Shown: positions 36,454 to 45,691, counted from the stretch's first letter. The stretch is 64,000 nucleotides of DNA from Cytobacillus oceanisediminis (GCF_007830235.1 NZ_VLKI01000002.1:89727-153726), one strand, 5' to 3'. Numbers and translations are program-made. Notes: a model not told the origin generated them from the sequence alone.

Positions 36454-37743
36454 ATGGAAAGAAACCTTTATGAACAGCTTGTAAAAAATTATAATAATGA
36501 ACTCACTCATTCAGGTGTTAATGGAAAAAGATTAGCCGCGAGACTTGATGAGCTTTCAAGAATCGGCCTTATGGAAAGCGGCGGTGTTACACGCCCTGGC
36601 TATTCAGAAGAAGAAAAAAGAGCAAAAGAGTTAGTGATCAGCTGGATGGAGAGTGCTGGTTTAAGTGTGACTGCAGATGGTGCCGGCAATGTATTTGGAA
36701 GGCTGGAAGGGAAAAAAGATACTCCTGCCATTGTTTCAGGTTCGCATGTTGATAGCGTTCCAAACGGAGGGCACTTTGATGGTCCCCTCGGCGTTCTGTC
36801 TGCTCTGGAAGTAGTAGAAGCATGGAAAGAAACAGGATACATACCGGAAAAGCCTTATGAGGTTGCTATTTTTTCAGATGAAGAGGGTTCTCGATTTAAG
36901 AGCAGCTTAACAGGCAGCCGGGCTTTTATGGGCCAAATGAAACCGGAGGAAATGGATAGCCTGCGTGATGAAAATGGGAAGTCATTCAGAGAAGTTTTGG
37001 CCGAATATGGCAGCAGTGCTGAAGAGTGCTTAAGGGCCGGAAACAACAGGCGGGAAATGGACACCTTTGTCGAAGTACATATTGAACAGGGAAAGGTACT
37101 GGAAAGAGAAGGCCAGCCTGTTGGAGTCGTAAGAGGCATTGCAGGCCCGGCCTCGCTGGAGGTTACTTTTACGGGGGAAGCTGGACATGCAGGAAATACG
37201 CCGATGGCTGGGCGCAAAGATCCGCTGGTGGCTGCCTCGTTGTTTGTGGGGGCCATTGAGAAGTTTCCAAAACAAGTTAGCGATACAGCCGTTGCCACTG
37301 TCGGAAAGCTGAACGTACATCCAAACGGCTTTAATGTCATCGCTCAGGAAGTTAAATTGATTGTGGATATTCGGGATATCTTTGAAGAAACCCGTGACCA
37401 GCTGCTGGAGATCATTTCTGAAGAAGCACGAAAGATCGCTGAAGAAAGAAATATTGAAGTGCAAATGAACCTGAATGCAAAAATAAAGCCACTGCCGATT
37501 AAGGAAACTCTTCAGGCTAAAATAGCAGGATCCCTCTCCAAATTTGATATAAAACCAGTCTACATTCCGAGCGGTGCCGGACATGACACGATGATTGTAG
37601 GAACTGAAATACCAGCTGCCATGCTGTTTGTTCGCAGCAAGGATGGCATCAGCCACAACCCGCGCGAATGGACTTCCTTAAATGACTGTGTTTATGGTGT
37701 GCATGTTTTGAAGGATTTTGTTGAAGGGCTTATGGAAGATTAG
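36454..37743 (+). CDS. M20-family amidohydrolase (N-carbamoyl amino acid hydrolase / allantoate amidohydrolase type)
   Basis: The 429-residue enzyme has the binuclear zinc residues of the hydantoinase/carbamoylase branch: SGSHVDSVPNGGHFDGPLG, FSDEEGSRF, VEVHIEQGKVLE and DGISHNPREW. The GHAGNTPM motif of the lid domain is present. The ATG at 36454 gives the usual N-terminus (MERNLYEQLVKNY); in-frame starts at 36388 and 36418 lack a good ribosome site. It may release ammonia and carbon dioxide from a carbamoyl or ureido compound. A degenerate paralogous fragment lies at 25187. Confidence 0.87.
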   Translation: MERNLYEQLVKNYNNELTHSGVNGKRLAARLDELSRIGLMESGGVTRPGYSEEEKRAKELVISWMESAGLSVTADGAGNVFGRLEGKKDTPAIVSGSHVDSVPNGGHFDGPLGVLSALEVVEAWKETGYIPEKPYEVAIFSDEEGSRFKSSLTGSRAFMGQMKPEEMDSLRDENGKSFREVLAEYGSSAEECLRAGNNRREMDTFVEVHIEQGKVLEREGQPVGVVRGIAGPASLEVTFTGEAGHAGNTPMAGRKDPLVAASLFVGAIEKFPKQVSDTAVATVGKLNVHPNGFNVIAQEVKLIVDIRDIFEETRDQLLEIISEEARKIAEERNIEVQMNLNAKIKPLPIKETLQAKIAGSLSKFDIKPVYIPSGAGHDTMIVGTEIPAAMLFVRSKDGISHNPREWTSLNDCVYGVHVLKDFVEGLMED

Positions 37744-37762
37744 AACTAAATAATACACTGGG

Positions 37763-37798
37763 AAAAGAGCGGCCGTATGTAAACGGCTGCTCTTTTTT
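37763..37798 (+). terminator. Terminator after the M20 gene
   Basis: AAAAGAGCGGCCGT pairs with AACGGCTGCTCTTTT with one wobble, and a T run follows. Confidence 0.88.
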
Positions 37799-37851
37799 GA
37801 GGTGCCAATGCAAATAGTACTAATAAATTTTTAAAATAGCGAAAAAAGTCA

Positions 37852-37877
37852 CAAAAAATGGCGATTCCTGTCGATAT
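37852..37877 (+). promoter_or_regulatory. Sigma-D-like promoter of the chemoreceptor gene
   Basis: GTCGATAT (37870-37877) matches the sigma-D -10 box GCCGATAT in seven of eight positions, with CAAA 14 bp upstream. Motility and chemotaxis genes of Bacillus commonly use this promoter class. Confidence 0.5.
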
Positions 37878-37927
37878 AAAAGATGGAGATTTTAGAGGTA
37901 TAGAAAAAGTTAAGAAAGGAACTAGCT

Positions 37928-39934
37928 ATGAAAAAGAAAAAACACAAGAAACAGCCAGGAAAAAAATCGCTATTTTCATTTACGATCAGACAGAAATTAA
38001 TGCTATCATTTATTATTATCCTGTTAATCCCTTCCATTTCAATCGGATTCACATCCTATCAAAAAGCACAGGATGAGATTAAAAATCAGATTGCAATGAG
38101 TGCGGATGAAAATGTAAAAATCCTTGATACATTTATCATGAACTTTATTAAGCCAAAGATGGCAGATACAAATTATTTTTCAACGAGATTAAAAAAGGAT
38201 TTTTATAATGAAGAAGAGCTGGATGAGACGATTAATTCCATGAGCCAATATAAAGAGCTTCATCCGGAAGCGGTGGCTATCTATGCCGGTTCTGAAAATG
38301 GCGATCTTGTGATCTATCCAAGGGCAGACCTGCCTGATGACTTTGATGCAACGACGCGCCCCTGGTATCAGGGAGCTATGGAGGCAAAAGGCCAAGCCTA
38401 TATTACTGAGCCATATGTTGATGCAGTTAGCGGAGATATTTTGATAACGGTTGCCCAACAGCTTGGCGATCGTTCCGGTGTTATTGGGATTGATTTAAGT
38501 CTTTCTGCATTAAGTGAGCTGACAGACAACATTGCCATCGGAAAAGAAGGGTACCCTTTTATCCTTAGTGCAGCTGGGAGCTATTTAGTTCATCCATCTG
38601 AAAAAACGGGAACAGAAGCTGATGCCAGCTGGACAAAGGAAGTGCTGGAAAAAGAGAAAGGCCAGGTTCAATATACATTGGATGGTGTGAGAAAAGAGAT
38701 GCGCTTTACCACCAATGGGCTAACGGGAATGAAGGTTATTGGGACGATGAATTTGAATGAGATCAGTTCGGCTGTCCGGCCTATACTCTTGTCCACTATA
38801 CTGTTCGTGGGAATTTTTATTTTAGTAGGCGCCGTTATTTCTTATATTATTGTTCGTTCGATCACCCGTCCGCTAAACCAGCTGGTACTGGCAACGGATA
38901 AGGTCAGCGAAGGCGATTTGACTCAGAAGTTTGACGTGAAGAATAACGATGAAATCAGTAAGCTGGGCATGAGTTTTAACAAAATGGTTCAATCTTTGCA
39001 GCACCTGATCAACCAGGTTGGGGAAAAGGCTGTCCATCTTGCTTCCTCATCAGAACAGCTGACAGCCAGTTCCGAGCAAAACAATATGGCAACCGAACAA
39101 GTTGCGAACTCCATCCAGGAGGTAGCCTCCGCTACGGAACAGCAGACTGAAAAGGTTAAAGAAAGCACGGCTGTGGTAAAAGATATGTCCAGCCGGATCC
39201 AGCAAATCATGTTAAATACAAACATTGTGGCAAAGACGGCTAATGAGACAAACGAAGTTGTGGTAAAAGGAAATTCGGCTATTGATTTGTCTACCAGCCA
39301 AATGAAGAATATTAATAAAACAGTTAGTGAACTAGGGTCGATTGTTCATACATTAGGGAAGCGCTCTGAAGAAATTGGACAGATTGTCAATGTTATTTCC
39401 GAGATTGCGGATCAGACGAATTTGCTTGCACTTAACGCTGCCATTGAAGCGGCGAGAGCAGGTGAACACGGCAGGGGATTTGCCGTGGTAGCTGATGAGG
39501 TGCGCAAATTGGCGGAACAATCGTCCAAATCAACCGAGAGCATTCGAGAGTTAATCTCAACCATCCAGACGGATACGAACAGTGCGATCAATTCCATGGA
39601 AAAAGGTACCGCCGAAGTAGAAAAGGGCATTGACCTTGTCAACAACGCCGGAGATGCTTTTAGCCATATCCAGCAATTCGCAGACACCGTATCCAGCCAG
39701 ATTGCTGAAGTTTCCGCTTCAATAAAAGACATGGCTGAAGGAGCTGACCAGGTAGTTGAAATCGTGAGCGCCATTGAAGAAATTGCAGCCGTCACCACAT
39801 CAGAAAGCCAGGACGTATCGGCTGCTACGGAAGAGCAGCTCGCATCCATGGAAGAAATCGCAGCCTCTGCGGCATCGCTTTCGGGAATGGCTGAGGAATT
39901 ATTGGATTCCATTAAGAAGTTTAAGGTTAATTAA
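37928..39934 (+). CDS. Methyl-accepting chemotaxis protein
   Basis: The 668-residue receptor has a membrane segment at about residues 22-42, an extracellular dCache-type sensor ([19 protein letters not shown] strand, [29 protein letters not shown]), a second membrane segment at about 285-308, a HAMP domain ([34 protein letters not shown]), and a long coiled signalling domain with the hairpin tip [21 protein letters not shown]. It resembles the B. subtilis McpA/McpB/TlpA group, whose dCache domains bind amino acids or organic acids. AAAGGA precedes the ATG. Confidence 0.93.
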   Translation: MKKKKHKKQPGKKSLFSFTIRQKLMLSFIIILLIPSISIGFTSYQKAQDEIKNQIAMSADENVKILDTFIMNFIKPKMADTNYFSTRLKKDFYNEEELDETINSMSQYKELHPEAVAIYAGSENGDLVIYPRADLPDDFDATTRPWYQGAMEAKGQAYITEPYVDAVSGDILITVAQQLGDRSGVIGIDLSLSALSELTDNIAIGKEGYPFILSAAGSYLVHPSEKTGTEADASWTKEVLEKEKGQVQYTLDGVRKEMRFTTNGLTGMKVIGTMNLNEISSAVRPILLSTILFVGIFILVGAVISYIIVRSITRPLNQLVLATDKVSEGDLTQKFDVKNNDEISKLGMSFNKMVQSLQHLINQVGEKAVHLASSSEQLTASSEQNNMATEQVANSIQEVASATEQQTEKVKESTAVVKDMSSRIQQIMLNTNIVAKTANETNEVVVKGNSAIDLSTSQMKNINKTVSELGSIVHTLGKRSEEIGQIVNVISEIADQTNLLALNAAIEAARAGEHGRGFAVVADEVRKLAEQSSKSTESIRELISTIQTDTNSAINSMEKGTAEVEKGIDLVNNAGDAFSHIQQFADTVSSQIAEVSASIKDMAEGADQVVEIVSAIEEIAAVTTSESQDVSAATEEQLASMEEIAASAASLSGMAEELLDSIKKFKVN

Positions 39935-39935
39935 A

Positions 39936-39970
39936 AAAATTCGGGTGGTACCAGGTACCACCCGAATTTT
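39936..39970. repeat. Full-length palindromic GGTACCAGGTACC element after mcp
   Basis: Two perfect 17-bp arms (39936-39952 and 39954-39970) meet at a single A in the centre, giving AATTCGGGTGGTACC and its complement. It starts one base after the mcp stop and ends in TTTT, so it may work as the terminator. Half-copies at 41610 and 45697 have only the right arm. Confidence 0.85.
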
Positions 39971-39985
39971 GTCGAATGAGGACTT

Positions 39986-40007
39986 TCAATCAAACGTTTG
40001 ATTGAAT
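39986..40007. repeat. 22-bp perfect palindrome, copy 3
   Basis: This is the same TCAATCAAACGTTTGATTGA core as at 9227 and 25028, again downstream of a gene end and followed by a GCAA-containing tail. Confidence 0.85.
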
Positions 40008-40043
40008 TGGGGCAAGGCGTTGATGCTATGGGGCTTGATAGAG

Positions 40044-40078
40044 AAAAGGCTGGGCTTTTTTTCAGCCAAGCCTTTTTC
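40044..40078. terminator. Terminator-like hairpin between mcp and the minus-strand membrane gene
   Basis: AAAAGGCT and AGCCTTTTT with inner GGGCT/AGCC pairing form a stem; T-rich sequence flanks both sides, so it can serve both converging genes. Confidence 0.65.
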
Positions 40079-40624
40079 CGAACAGGGCTTTTATTTTATT
40101 AAATATGCTGTCATTTCCTCTTGCAAATTCATCATGCAAAAAGAATAGTATAGCGCAAATTGCAGCCACCAACCCGAAAGATAAAGAGATCAGGGATGTC
40201 AGCAATCCGAAGCCCACGTGGATCATTCCAGATACCCAAGCCCTATTGTTAGGCATCCTGGAGCTAATAAATTCTGCAAGCAAAGACACAGGCAGACCAT
40301 AGACAAGAATTACAACCAAACTAATGCCAAAAGTAAAAATAAGCCCCGGAATCAGGTCATTCGTCAAATCCTTTTCAGCAAAAATGGATGGCAAGGCAAT
40401 CAATAACAGACCAGCTGTAAAAACGAAGGCTGTCTGCAAAGACACTTTTAACTTTCTAAGAAATAGATCGTTTGTAAAAACCTTTTTTCTGAATGCGGGG
40501 TATAGAAAAGCAACTGACAATAGGAAAGAAAGAATCTTGATAACGGATGAAATTGCCGAAACAGAATAATAACTAAGAAAACAATAACAGCAAAAACAAG
40601 AATGACAGAGTTGTCTTTAAACAT
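40062..40624 (-). pseudogene. Small membrane protein gene with a probable frameshift near its 5' end
   Basis: A 152-codon frame (40520-40062) encodes a hydrophobic protein with about four membrane segments, but its only start is a TTG without a ribosome site. An ATG at 40624 opens another frame that encodes a typical N-terminal membrane segment (MFKDNSVILVFAVIVFLVIIL) and later runs out of register. Joining the two requires a shift between about 40530 and 40580. It may be a pseudogene or a sequencing error. I do not recognise the family. Confidence 0.5.
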
Positions 40625-40793
40625 AAAAGTTACCACGCTTTTTTCTTCAGTATAAATGAATACGTATGGAGCAGCTATTACTTATACTGGCTCTCAAAGT
40701 CCTTTTGAATTAATTCCAGATTCTTAATTGCCGAAACTCCTTTTCTATATGAATGCCAATTTATGTCATTTTCTTAATATTTAAATTAATCGT

Positions 40794-40822
40794 TTGAGCT
40801 TTCACCTAATTATTAGTAAACT
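40794..40822 (+). promoter_or_regulatory. Candidate promoter of the thioredoxin-like gene
   Basis: TTGAGC (40794-40799), 17 bp and TAAACT (40817-40822) form a plausible sigma-A promoter just upstream of a strong ribosome site. Confidence 0.45.
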
Positions 40823-40845
40823 CAGAGGCAAAGGAGGGATTAAGA

Positions 40846-41610
40846 TTGTTATTAGAAAAAATGCCTAATGTAGAACTTGTTAGTCTGGATGGAAAGCAGG
40901 TTTCCCTTAAGGAATACCGCGGGAAAAACACTTTAATTTTCATGTGGGCTTCCTGGTGACGATGCAGGGAACAGCTGTCAGGTTGGCAGCAATTTTATGA
41001 GGAGTACCAGAATGAGGATTTTGAACTCCTGTCTGTTTCGGTAGATATCCAGGGGCCGGAAGTCGTTAAGCCTTATGCAGAGGACAAGCCTTTTACAACC
41101 TTTATTGACACTGAGAACAAATTGGCCAATTTACTCGGGTTCAAAATAGTGCCAAATGGCATCTTCATTGATAAAGAAGGAACCATTCGCCTGCTTAAGC
41201 AAGGCTTCCATGTTACCAATGATGAGCACGTCGGGGCTGTTAGAAAGTTAATTCGCGGTGAGATTGAAAAAGCAGAGCTGGAGGATCAGTATTTTAATCC
41301 TTCTGCAGTGCCAAGTGACCTGGAGCTGCAGCTTGCGCAGACGAAATTTAAACTCGGGATGGAATATGCTAAGAACGGCAACAAAGAGGCAGCTTTAAAA
41401 GAGCTGGATGAAGCCTTGCTTCTAGATACGGAAAACTTCCTAATCCGCAAACAGCGCTGGTATATCCGCCACCCAGAAAAGTTCACACCGACCATAGACA
41501 TAGAATGGCAGCAAAATCAGCTAAAAGAAGAAAAAACGAAAGAAGCCCAATTAAAAGGCGAGCTTGAATGCGGGCCTGAGGGCTGCGAAATACCGGGGAC
41601 ATCAAAATAG
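40846..41610 (+). CDS. Thioredoxin-like (TlpA/ResA-type) protein with in-frame TGA at the active site: candidate selenoprotein
   Basis: The frame opens at a TTG with AAAGGAGGG seven bases upstream and continues for 254 codons to TAG, interrupted only by TGA at 40957-40959 (codon 38). The TGA follows Trp-Ala-Ser-Trp and precedes Arg-Cys-Arg-Glu-Gln, where thioredoxin-fold reductases have WCxxCRE. Fold blocks follow (ELLSVSVDIQGPE, FKIVPNGIFIDKEG with the cis-Pro), then a TPR-like helical region and a C-terminal CGPEGC. Fourteen bases after the TGA, GCTGTC and GGCAGC (40974-40990) form a six-pair stem with loop AGGTT, like a bacterial SECIS. Alternatives are a nonsense pseudogene or a sequencing error. 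The spacing U-x-C is one residue shorter than usual. Confidence 0.6.
40974..40990 (+). promoter_or_regulatory. SECIS-like hairpin downstream of the in-frame TGA
   Basis: The stem GCTGTC/GGCAGC has one G-U pair and a five-base loop AGGTT. The loop starts 20 bases after the TGA. Bacterial SECIS elements lie inside the coding region just after UGA, with a small apical loop that has a G in its first two positions; E. coli fdhF has AGGUCU there. Confidence 0.5.
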
Positions 41611-41622
41611 GTACCAGGTACC
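41610..41622. repeat. GGTACCAGGTACC element after the thioredoxin-like gene
   Basis: The first G is the last base of the TAG stop codon. The element continues ACCCGAATTTTGTCGAA, identical to the copies after mcp and the YfcC gene. Confidence 0.85.
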
Positions 41623-41637
41623 ACCCGAATTTTGTCG

Positions 41638-41678
41638 AAAAAGCTTCCTGCCGCGAAAAGGCAGAGGCTTTTTTGCTT
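41638..41678 (+). terminator. Terminator after the thioredoxin-like gene
   Basis: AAAAAGC with inner CTGCC pairs with GGCAG and GCTTTTTT. It follows the GGTACC element. Confidence 0.8.
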
Positions 41679-41755
41679 GTCTTGAAGTATAGGACTTATA
41701 TGGTAGTATCAATATAACGAAATGAAGAGTTTTTTTAAAAGAGAAGGTGATTTAT

Positions 41756-43042
41756 TTGCTAACGATTGGTGTTGTTGGTTCACAGCAGTTTATTGCTGAA
41801 ATCAGTAAATACTATGGCTATTATCCTACATATAAATTGGTTTCCTATACATACGCTACCCCGAGGGAATTAAACGAACTGATTGAGCGAGCGGTGAAGG
41901 AGTGTAATTTTTTGCTGTTTTCGGGTATCATTCCTTATCACTATGCCAAGAGGCTGTTAGATCGTTACCCAATAGGGTCCAGTTACCTCTCTTTTAACGA
42001 AAATATGGTAGCGTTATCACTGCTGTCTATTCACTACCACCATTCTTTTAAGCTTGATGAGGTATCGATTGATTTGCCGGGGAAAAGATTTTTGGAAGGG
42101 GTCTTGAATGAAACAGGGATTACAGAAAATGCTAGCCATGTAAAAGAGTATCCATGGATTTACAATTTTCAGAAGGAAAGGGAATTATCGATTGATGAAT
42201 TCGTGGAATTTCACTCTGCCTTATACCAGCAAAAGAAAACTGCTTTTGCCTTAACCAGTATTCATGCTGTATATGATCAGCTTCAGGAGAAAGGGATTCC
42301 TTCCATGTTTATGATCCAATCGGTTCCAACGTTAAAGGAAGGCCTGGAGAAGGCCACGACACTTGCCGAACTGAATCAATCCAAAAATTCGCAGGTTGCT
42401 GCCGTTTGTTTCAAAGGCAATAAAAATGATCAGGTTAACCAATTTGCAAAGGCCTTGCAAGCGAAAGTGACTTCAAGCGATTCAGGGCAACAGCTGGTTC
42501 TTTCCAATCGGGGAGTGCTGCAGACGATGATCCTGAATCAAAAACTAGACGGTTTATTAACCGGCATTCGAAACGATTTTGAAAAAACAGCGGTTGGAAT
42601 TGGGTTTGGATATACGGTGAAAGAGGCGGAATCTCACGCCGTCACCGCATTGGACTTTGCCGAAAAGAAGCCCGGTGAATATGCCGTCTATTTATTGGAT
42701 GAAGAGAAAAAGCTAACAGGTCCACTATTCCATAATGAAGAGCGATATTCTCTGAAAAATGAAGATCCAGTAGTGAAGAAAATAAGTGCCGAGTTGAAAA
42801 TGAGCAGCAAAAACATTTCAAGATTTATTAATTTTCTGCAGGTTAATGATTTTAGGCCGTTTTCAGCACAGGAGCTTGCCGATTATTTCAGCATCAGCAG
42901 AAGGTCAGCTGAAAGAATGATTAAAAAGCTTCTGGATCAGGAATTACTGCAGGTAGCAGGAGAGGAACAGCCGTATGATCAAGGGCGACCACGATCTTTA
43001 TATCAAGCGGGCACCATGTTAAGAGGGCTGAGTGACACTTAA
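41756..43042 (+). CDS. Putative transcriptional regulator with C-terminal winged helix
   Basis: The 428-residue protein has an N-terminal part of unassigned fold (residues 1-350; an early segment reads like a nucleotide- or effector-binding domain, VGSQQFIAEISKYYG) and a C-terminal helix-turn-helix (FSAQELADYFSISRRSAERMIKKLLDQELL) ending in a wing of the type QGRPRSLYQ. I chose the TTG at 41756, which has GAAGGTGAT upstream; a GTG at 41747 is possible. It sits directly before the dipeptide epimerase and transporter genes and probably controls them. Confidence 0.65.
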   Translation: MLTIGVVGSQQFIAEISKYYGYYPTYKLVSYTYATPRELNELIERAVKECNFLLFSGIIPYHYAKRLLDRYPIGSSYLSFNENMVALSLLSIHYHHSFKLDEVSIDLPGKRFLEGVLNETGITENASHVKEYPWIYNFQKERELSIDEFVEFHSALYQQKKTAFALTSIHAVYDQLQEKGIPSMFMIQSVPTLKEGLEKATTLAELNQSKNSQVAAVCFKGNKNDQVNQFAKALQAKVTSSDSGQQLVLSNRGVLQTMILNQKLDGLLTGIRNDFEKTAVGIGFGYTVKEAESHAVTALDFAEKKPGEYAVYLLDEEKKLTGPLFHNEERYSLKNEDPVVKKISAELKMSSKNISRFINFLQVNDFRPFSAQELADYFSISRRSAERMIKKLLDQELLQVAGEEQPYDQGRPRSLYQAGTMLRGLSDT

Positions 43043-43049
43043 ATGCCTC

Positions 43050-43112
43050 TTGACTGATGCTGAATTTTCAGTATATTATAAAACATAACCAATTAACGAC
43101 ACTTTAACGACA
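43050..43112 (+). promoter_or_regulatory. Promoter of the epimerase-transporter operon with direct repeats
   Basis: TTGACT (43050-43055), 16 bp and TATATT (43072-43077) form a promoter. Downstream, TTAACGACA occurs twice, starting at 43093 and 43104, exactly 11 bp apart (one helical turn), a candidate site for the regulator encoded upstream. Confidence 0.55.
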
Positions 43113-43141
43113 TCTAAAATTTAATGTAAAGGGCTGATTTT

Positions 43142-44257
43142 ATGAAAATAGTAAAAGCTGAAATCTTTGGGATCCATTTGCCTTTAAAAGAGCCGTTCAT
43201 TATCTCCTATGCAACCTATGATTATATGCCATCGATTATTGTCCGGCTCGAAACAGATAATGGGTTAACGGGATACGGGGAAGCAGTCCCGGATGAACAT
43301 GTGACAGGGGAATCTTTCCACAGCACCATTTCTTTGCTGAAGCATACCATTTTACCTGCTTTAATCGGATTTTCTCCTATCAACATGGAAAAGCTTCACC
43401 AGAAAATGAATGAGCTAATAAGCTCCAATCCTTCTGCAAAAGCGGCCGTTGACATTGCCTGCTACGACCTTTTGGGAAAATACAAGCAAGAGCCTGTCTA
43501 CAACCTGCTTGGCGGCCAATATCATGATACTCTTACATACCCAAAGGTACTGAGCATCGAAGATCCTGACTTGATGGCAAGAAAAGCAAAAGAGGCAATG
43601 GAAGAGGGCTATCAGTCTTTGAAACTGAAGGTAGGGACAAGTTATTTGGAAGACTGTAAGAGGATTGCTCATGTTCGCGGGCAGGTTGGCATGGAGGTCC
43701 CAATCAGAGTGGATGTAAACCAAGGGTGGAAAAATGTTTCTGCCGCATTGCAGGCTATAAAAATATTGGAACCTCTGAATATCTCCTGGGTTGAACAGCC
43801 TATTAAAATGGGCGATATACACGGCCTCGGAGAAATCAGGCAAAAAACGAGTACTCCTTTGATGGCTGATGAAAGCATTCATTCGGGGGAGGATTTAGTG
43901 GAGATTATCCGGAATGGGGCCGCAGATAAGATTAATATTAAGCTGATGAAATGCGGCGGTATTTATCCAGCTATTCATATGGCTAAAGCGGCTGAATATG
44001 CAGGAATTGAATGCCAGATTGGTTCAATGGTAGAGTCTTCGATCGCTTCAGCGGCAGGCTATCATGCGGCCATTTCGAGAAAAAATATTATCAGCACTGA
44101 GCTTACAGGACCGCTTTTATTCAGTAAAGACATAGGTGATTTGAAGTATGATATTCCGTATGTTCATTTAAATGATAAGCCTGGACTTGGTGTTACGGTT
44201 AACGAAGATATTTTAAAAGAGTTAACCATTCAATACGATTCTATTGAAAAAGGATAA
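43142..44257 (+). CDS. Dipeptide epimerase of the enolase superfamily (Ala-Glu epimerase-like)
   Basis: The 371-residue enzyme belongs to the muconate-lactonizing subgroup of the enolase superfamily. The acid-base lysines are Lys161 and Lys163 (SLKLKVG) and Lys267 (INIKLMK); the magnesium ligands are Asp191 (RVDVNQGW), Glu218 (WVEQP) and Asp243 (ADES). The C-terminal DLKYDIPYV region fits dipeptide epimerases such as YkfB, which recycle murein peptides, but other dipeptide specificities exist. It is followed 12 bp later by a transporter gene. Confidence 0.85.
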   Translation: MKIVKAEIFGIHLPLKEPFIISYATYDYMPSIIVRLETDNGLTGYGEAVPDEHVTGESFHSTISLLKHTILPALIGFSPINMEKLHQKMNELISSNPSAKAAVDIACYDLLGKYKQEPVYNLLGGQYHDTLTYPKVLSIEDPDLMARKAKEAMEEGYQSLKLKVGTSYLEDCKRIAHVRGQVGMEVPIRVDVNQGWKNVSAALQAIKILEPLNISWVEQPIKMGDIHGLGEIRQKTSTPLMADESIHSGEDLVEIIRNGAADKINIKLMKCGGIYPAIHMAKAAEYAGIECQIGSMVESSIASAAGYHAAISRKNIISTELTGPLLFSKDIGDLKYDIPYVHLNDKPGLGVTVNEDILKELTIQYDSIEKG

Positions 44258-44269
44258 GGAGGAACAGGG

Positions 44270-45691
44270 ATGAAAGTGGAATCGCCCCAGCAGGAGGTTG
44301 TGGCTGAAAAGAAAAGAAAAATTCCTCATACGTATGCCATCATTTTCGCCATTATCGTTCTGGCAGCTATCGCGACTTATATTTTGCCTGCAGGCCAGTT
44401 TGAAAGAATTGAGCAGGATGGAAGAACACTTGTTGTTCAAGACAGCTACCAGGTAGTTGAATCGAACCCGATTGGTTTTTTTGAATTGTTTAAGGCAATT
44501 CCAGAGGGAATGGCTAAAGGCTCTACCATCATTTTTTATATTTTTCTTGTAGGCGGAGCCTTTGGGATTATTCGTGAAACCGGAACAATTGAAGCCGGGA
44601 TCCATAAGGCAGTAAGGAAATTGGAGAAGCGGGAAAAGCTGCTCATTCCGATAACGATGATTATCTTTTCAATTGCTGGAGCCACAACTGGAATGGCAGA
44701 AGAGAGCATTATCTTTGTGCCAATTGGGATCGCGATTGCAAGGGCTATGGGGTATGATGCCATCACCGGAACGGCCATGATTAGCATCGGGGCAGCCAGC
44801 GGTTTTATTGGCGGGATGATGAATCCGTTTACGGTTGGGGTAGCCCAGTCCATTGCAGAAGTGCCACTGTTCAGCGGAATTGGCTTCCGATTTGCCATTT
44901 ATCTTTTTGTTCTATCATTAGCCATTTTTTATGTCATGAGGTATGCATCCAAAGTAAAGAAAAACCCTGAAAAAAGTGTGATGTATGATATTGAAATGAA
45001 GGAAAAAGAAAAGCGTAAGGACCTGCAGGCAGGCCAGTTTGAGGAATTCAAGCTTCGTCATGCTCTTGTTCTCCTGATCATTGTGGGCGGACTCGCATTT
45101 AACATGTATGGTGTGTTTGAATGGGGCTGGTATTTAACCGAGCTGACCGCATCTTTCATTATTATCGGTTTTGCCTCTGGTCTTATTGGAGGCATTGGAA
45201 TCAATCGCTTATTTGACTCCTTTGTTGAAGGGATGAAGCTTGTTGCATTTGGAGCGCTTATCGTTGGTTTCGCCCGCGCCATTTTAGTTGTTATGGAAAA
45301 CGGCGTTATTATTGATACAATGATCAATGGTCTTGCTTCCGTCATTAGTGCCCTGCCAAATACGTTAAATGTCATTGGGATGTTCTTTGTTCAAGTTGTA
45401 ATCAACTTCTTTATTCCATCCGGAAGCGGGCAGGCTGCTACAACCATGCCAATCATGACCCCGCTAGCCGACCTCCTGGGCATCGAGCGCCAGGTAGCGG
45501 TCCTTGCCTACCAATATGGCGACGGCATCACAAACTCGATCATTCCAACCTCCGCCGCCCTAATGGGTTACCTGGCCGTTGCCGGCATCCCATACGAGCG
45601 CTGGGTCAAAATCATCTGGAAACTGATCATCGGCTGGCTGATCATTGGCGCCATTGCGCTTGTTGCGGCAGTGCTGGTAGGGGTGCAGTAA
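44270..45691 (+). CDS. YfcC/C4-dicarboxylate anaerobic carrier family transporter
   Basis: The 473-residue membrane protein has about twelve segments, the early PAGQFER motif, MAEESIIFVPIGIAIARAMGYD, GFIGGMMNPFTVGVAQ, and the late FFIPSGSGQAATTMPIMTPLADLLG and YGDGITNSIIPTSAALMG motifs. These define the YfcC (PF03606) family. AGGAGG precedes the ATG. Relatives are thought to move basic amino acids or small peptides. With the epimerase it forms a two-gene dipeptide-use unit. Confidence 0.88.
   Translation: MKVESPQQEVVAEKKRKIPHTYAIIFAIIVLAAIATYILPAGQFERIEQDGRTLVVQDSYQVVESNPIGFFELFKAIPEGMAKGSTIIFYIFLVGGAFGIIRETGTIEAGIHKAVRKLEKREKLLIPITMIIFSIAGATTGMAEESIIFVPIGIAIARAMGYDAITGTAMISIGAASGFIGGMMNPFTVGVAQSIAEVPLFSGIGFRFAIYLFVLSLAIFYVMRYASKVKKNPEKSVMYDIEMKEKEKRKDLQAGQFEEFKLRHALVLLIIVGGLAFNMYGVFEWGWYLTELTASFIIIGFASGLIGGIGINRLFDSFVEGMKLVAFGALIVGFARAILVVMENGVIIDTMINGLASVISALPNTLNVIGMFFVQVVINFFIPSGSGQAATTMPIMTPLADLLGIERQVAVLAYQYGDGITNSIIPTSAALMGYLAVAGIPYERWVKIIWKLIIGWLIIGAIALVAAVLVGVQ

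Noticed and set aside
37030..37656. 208-codon antisense frame in the M20 gene, and similar ones at 53366-53992 and 7204-7665
   Set aside because: All are opposite well-supported genes with complete catalytic motifs and have no start signals of their own.
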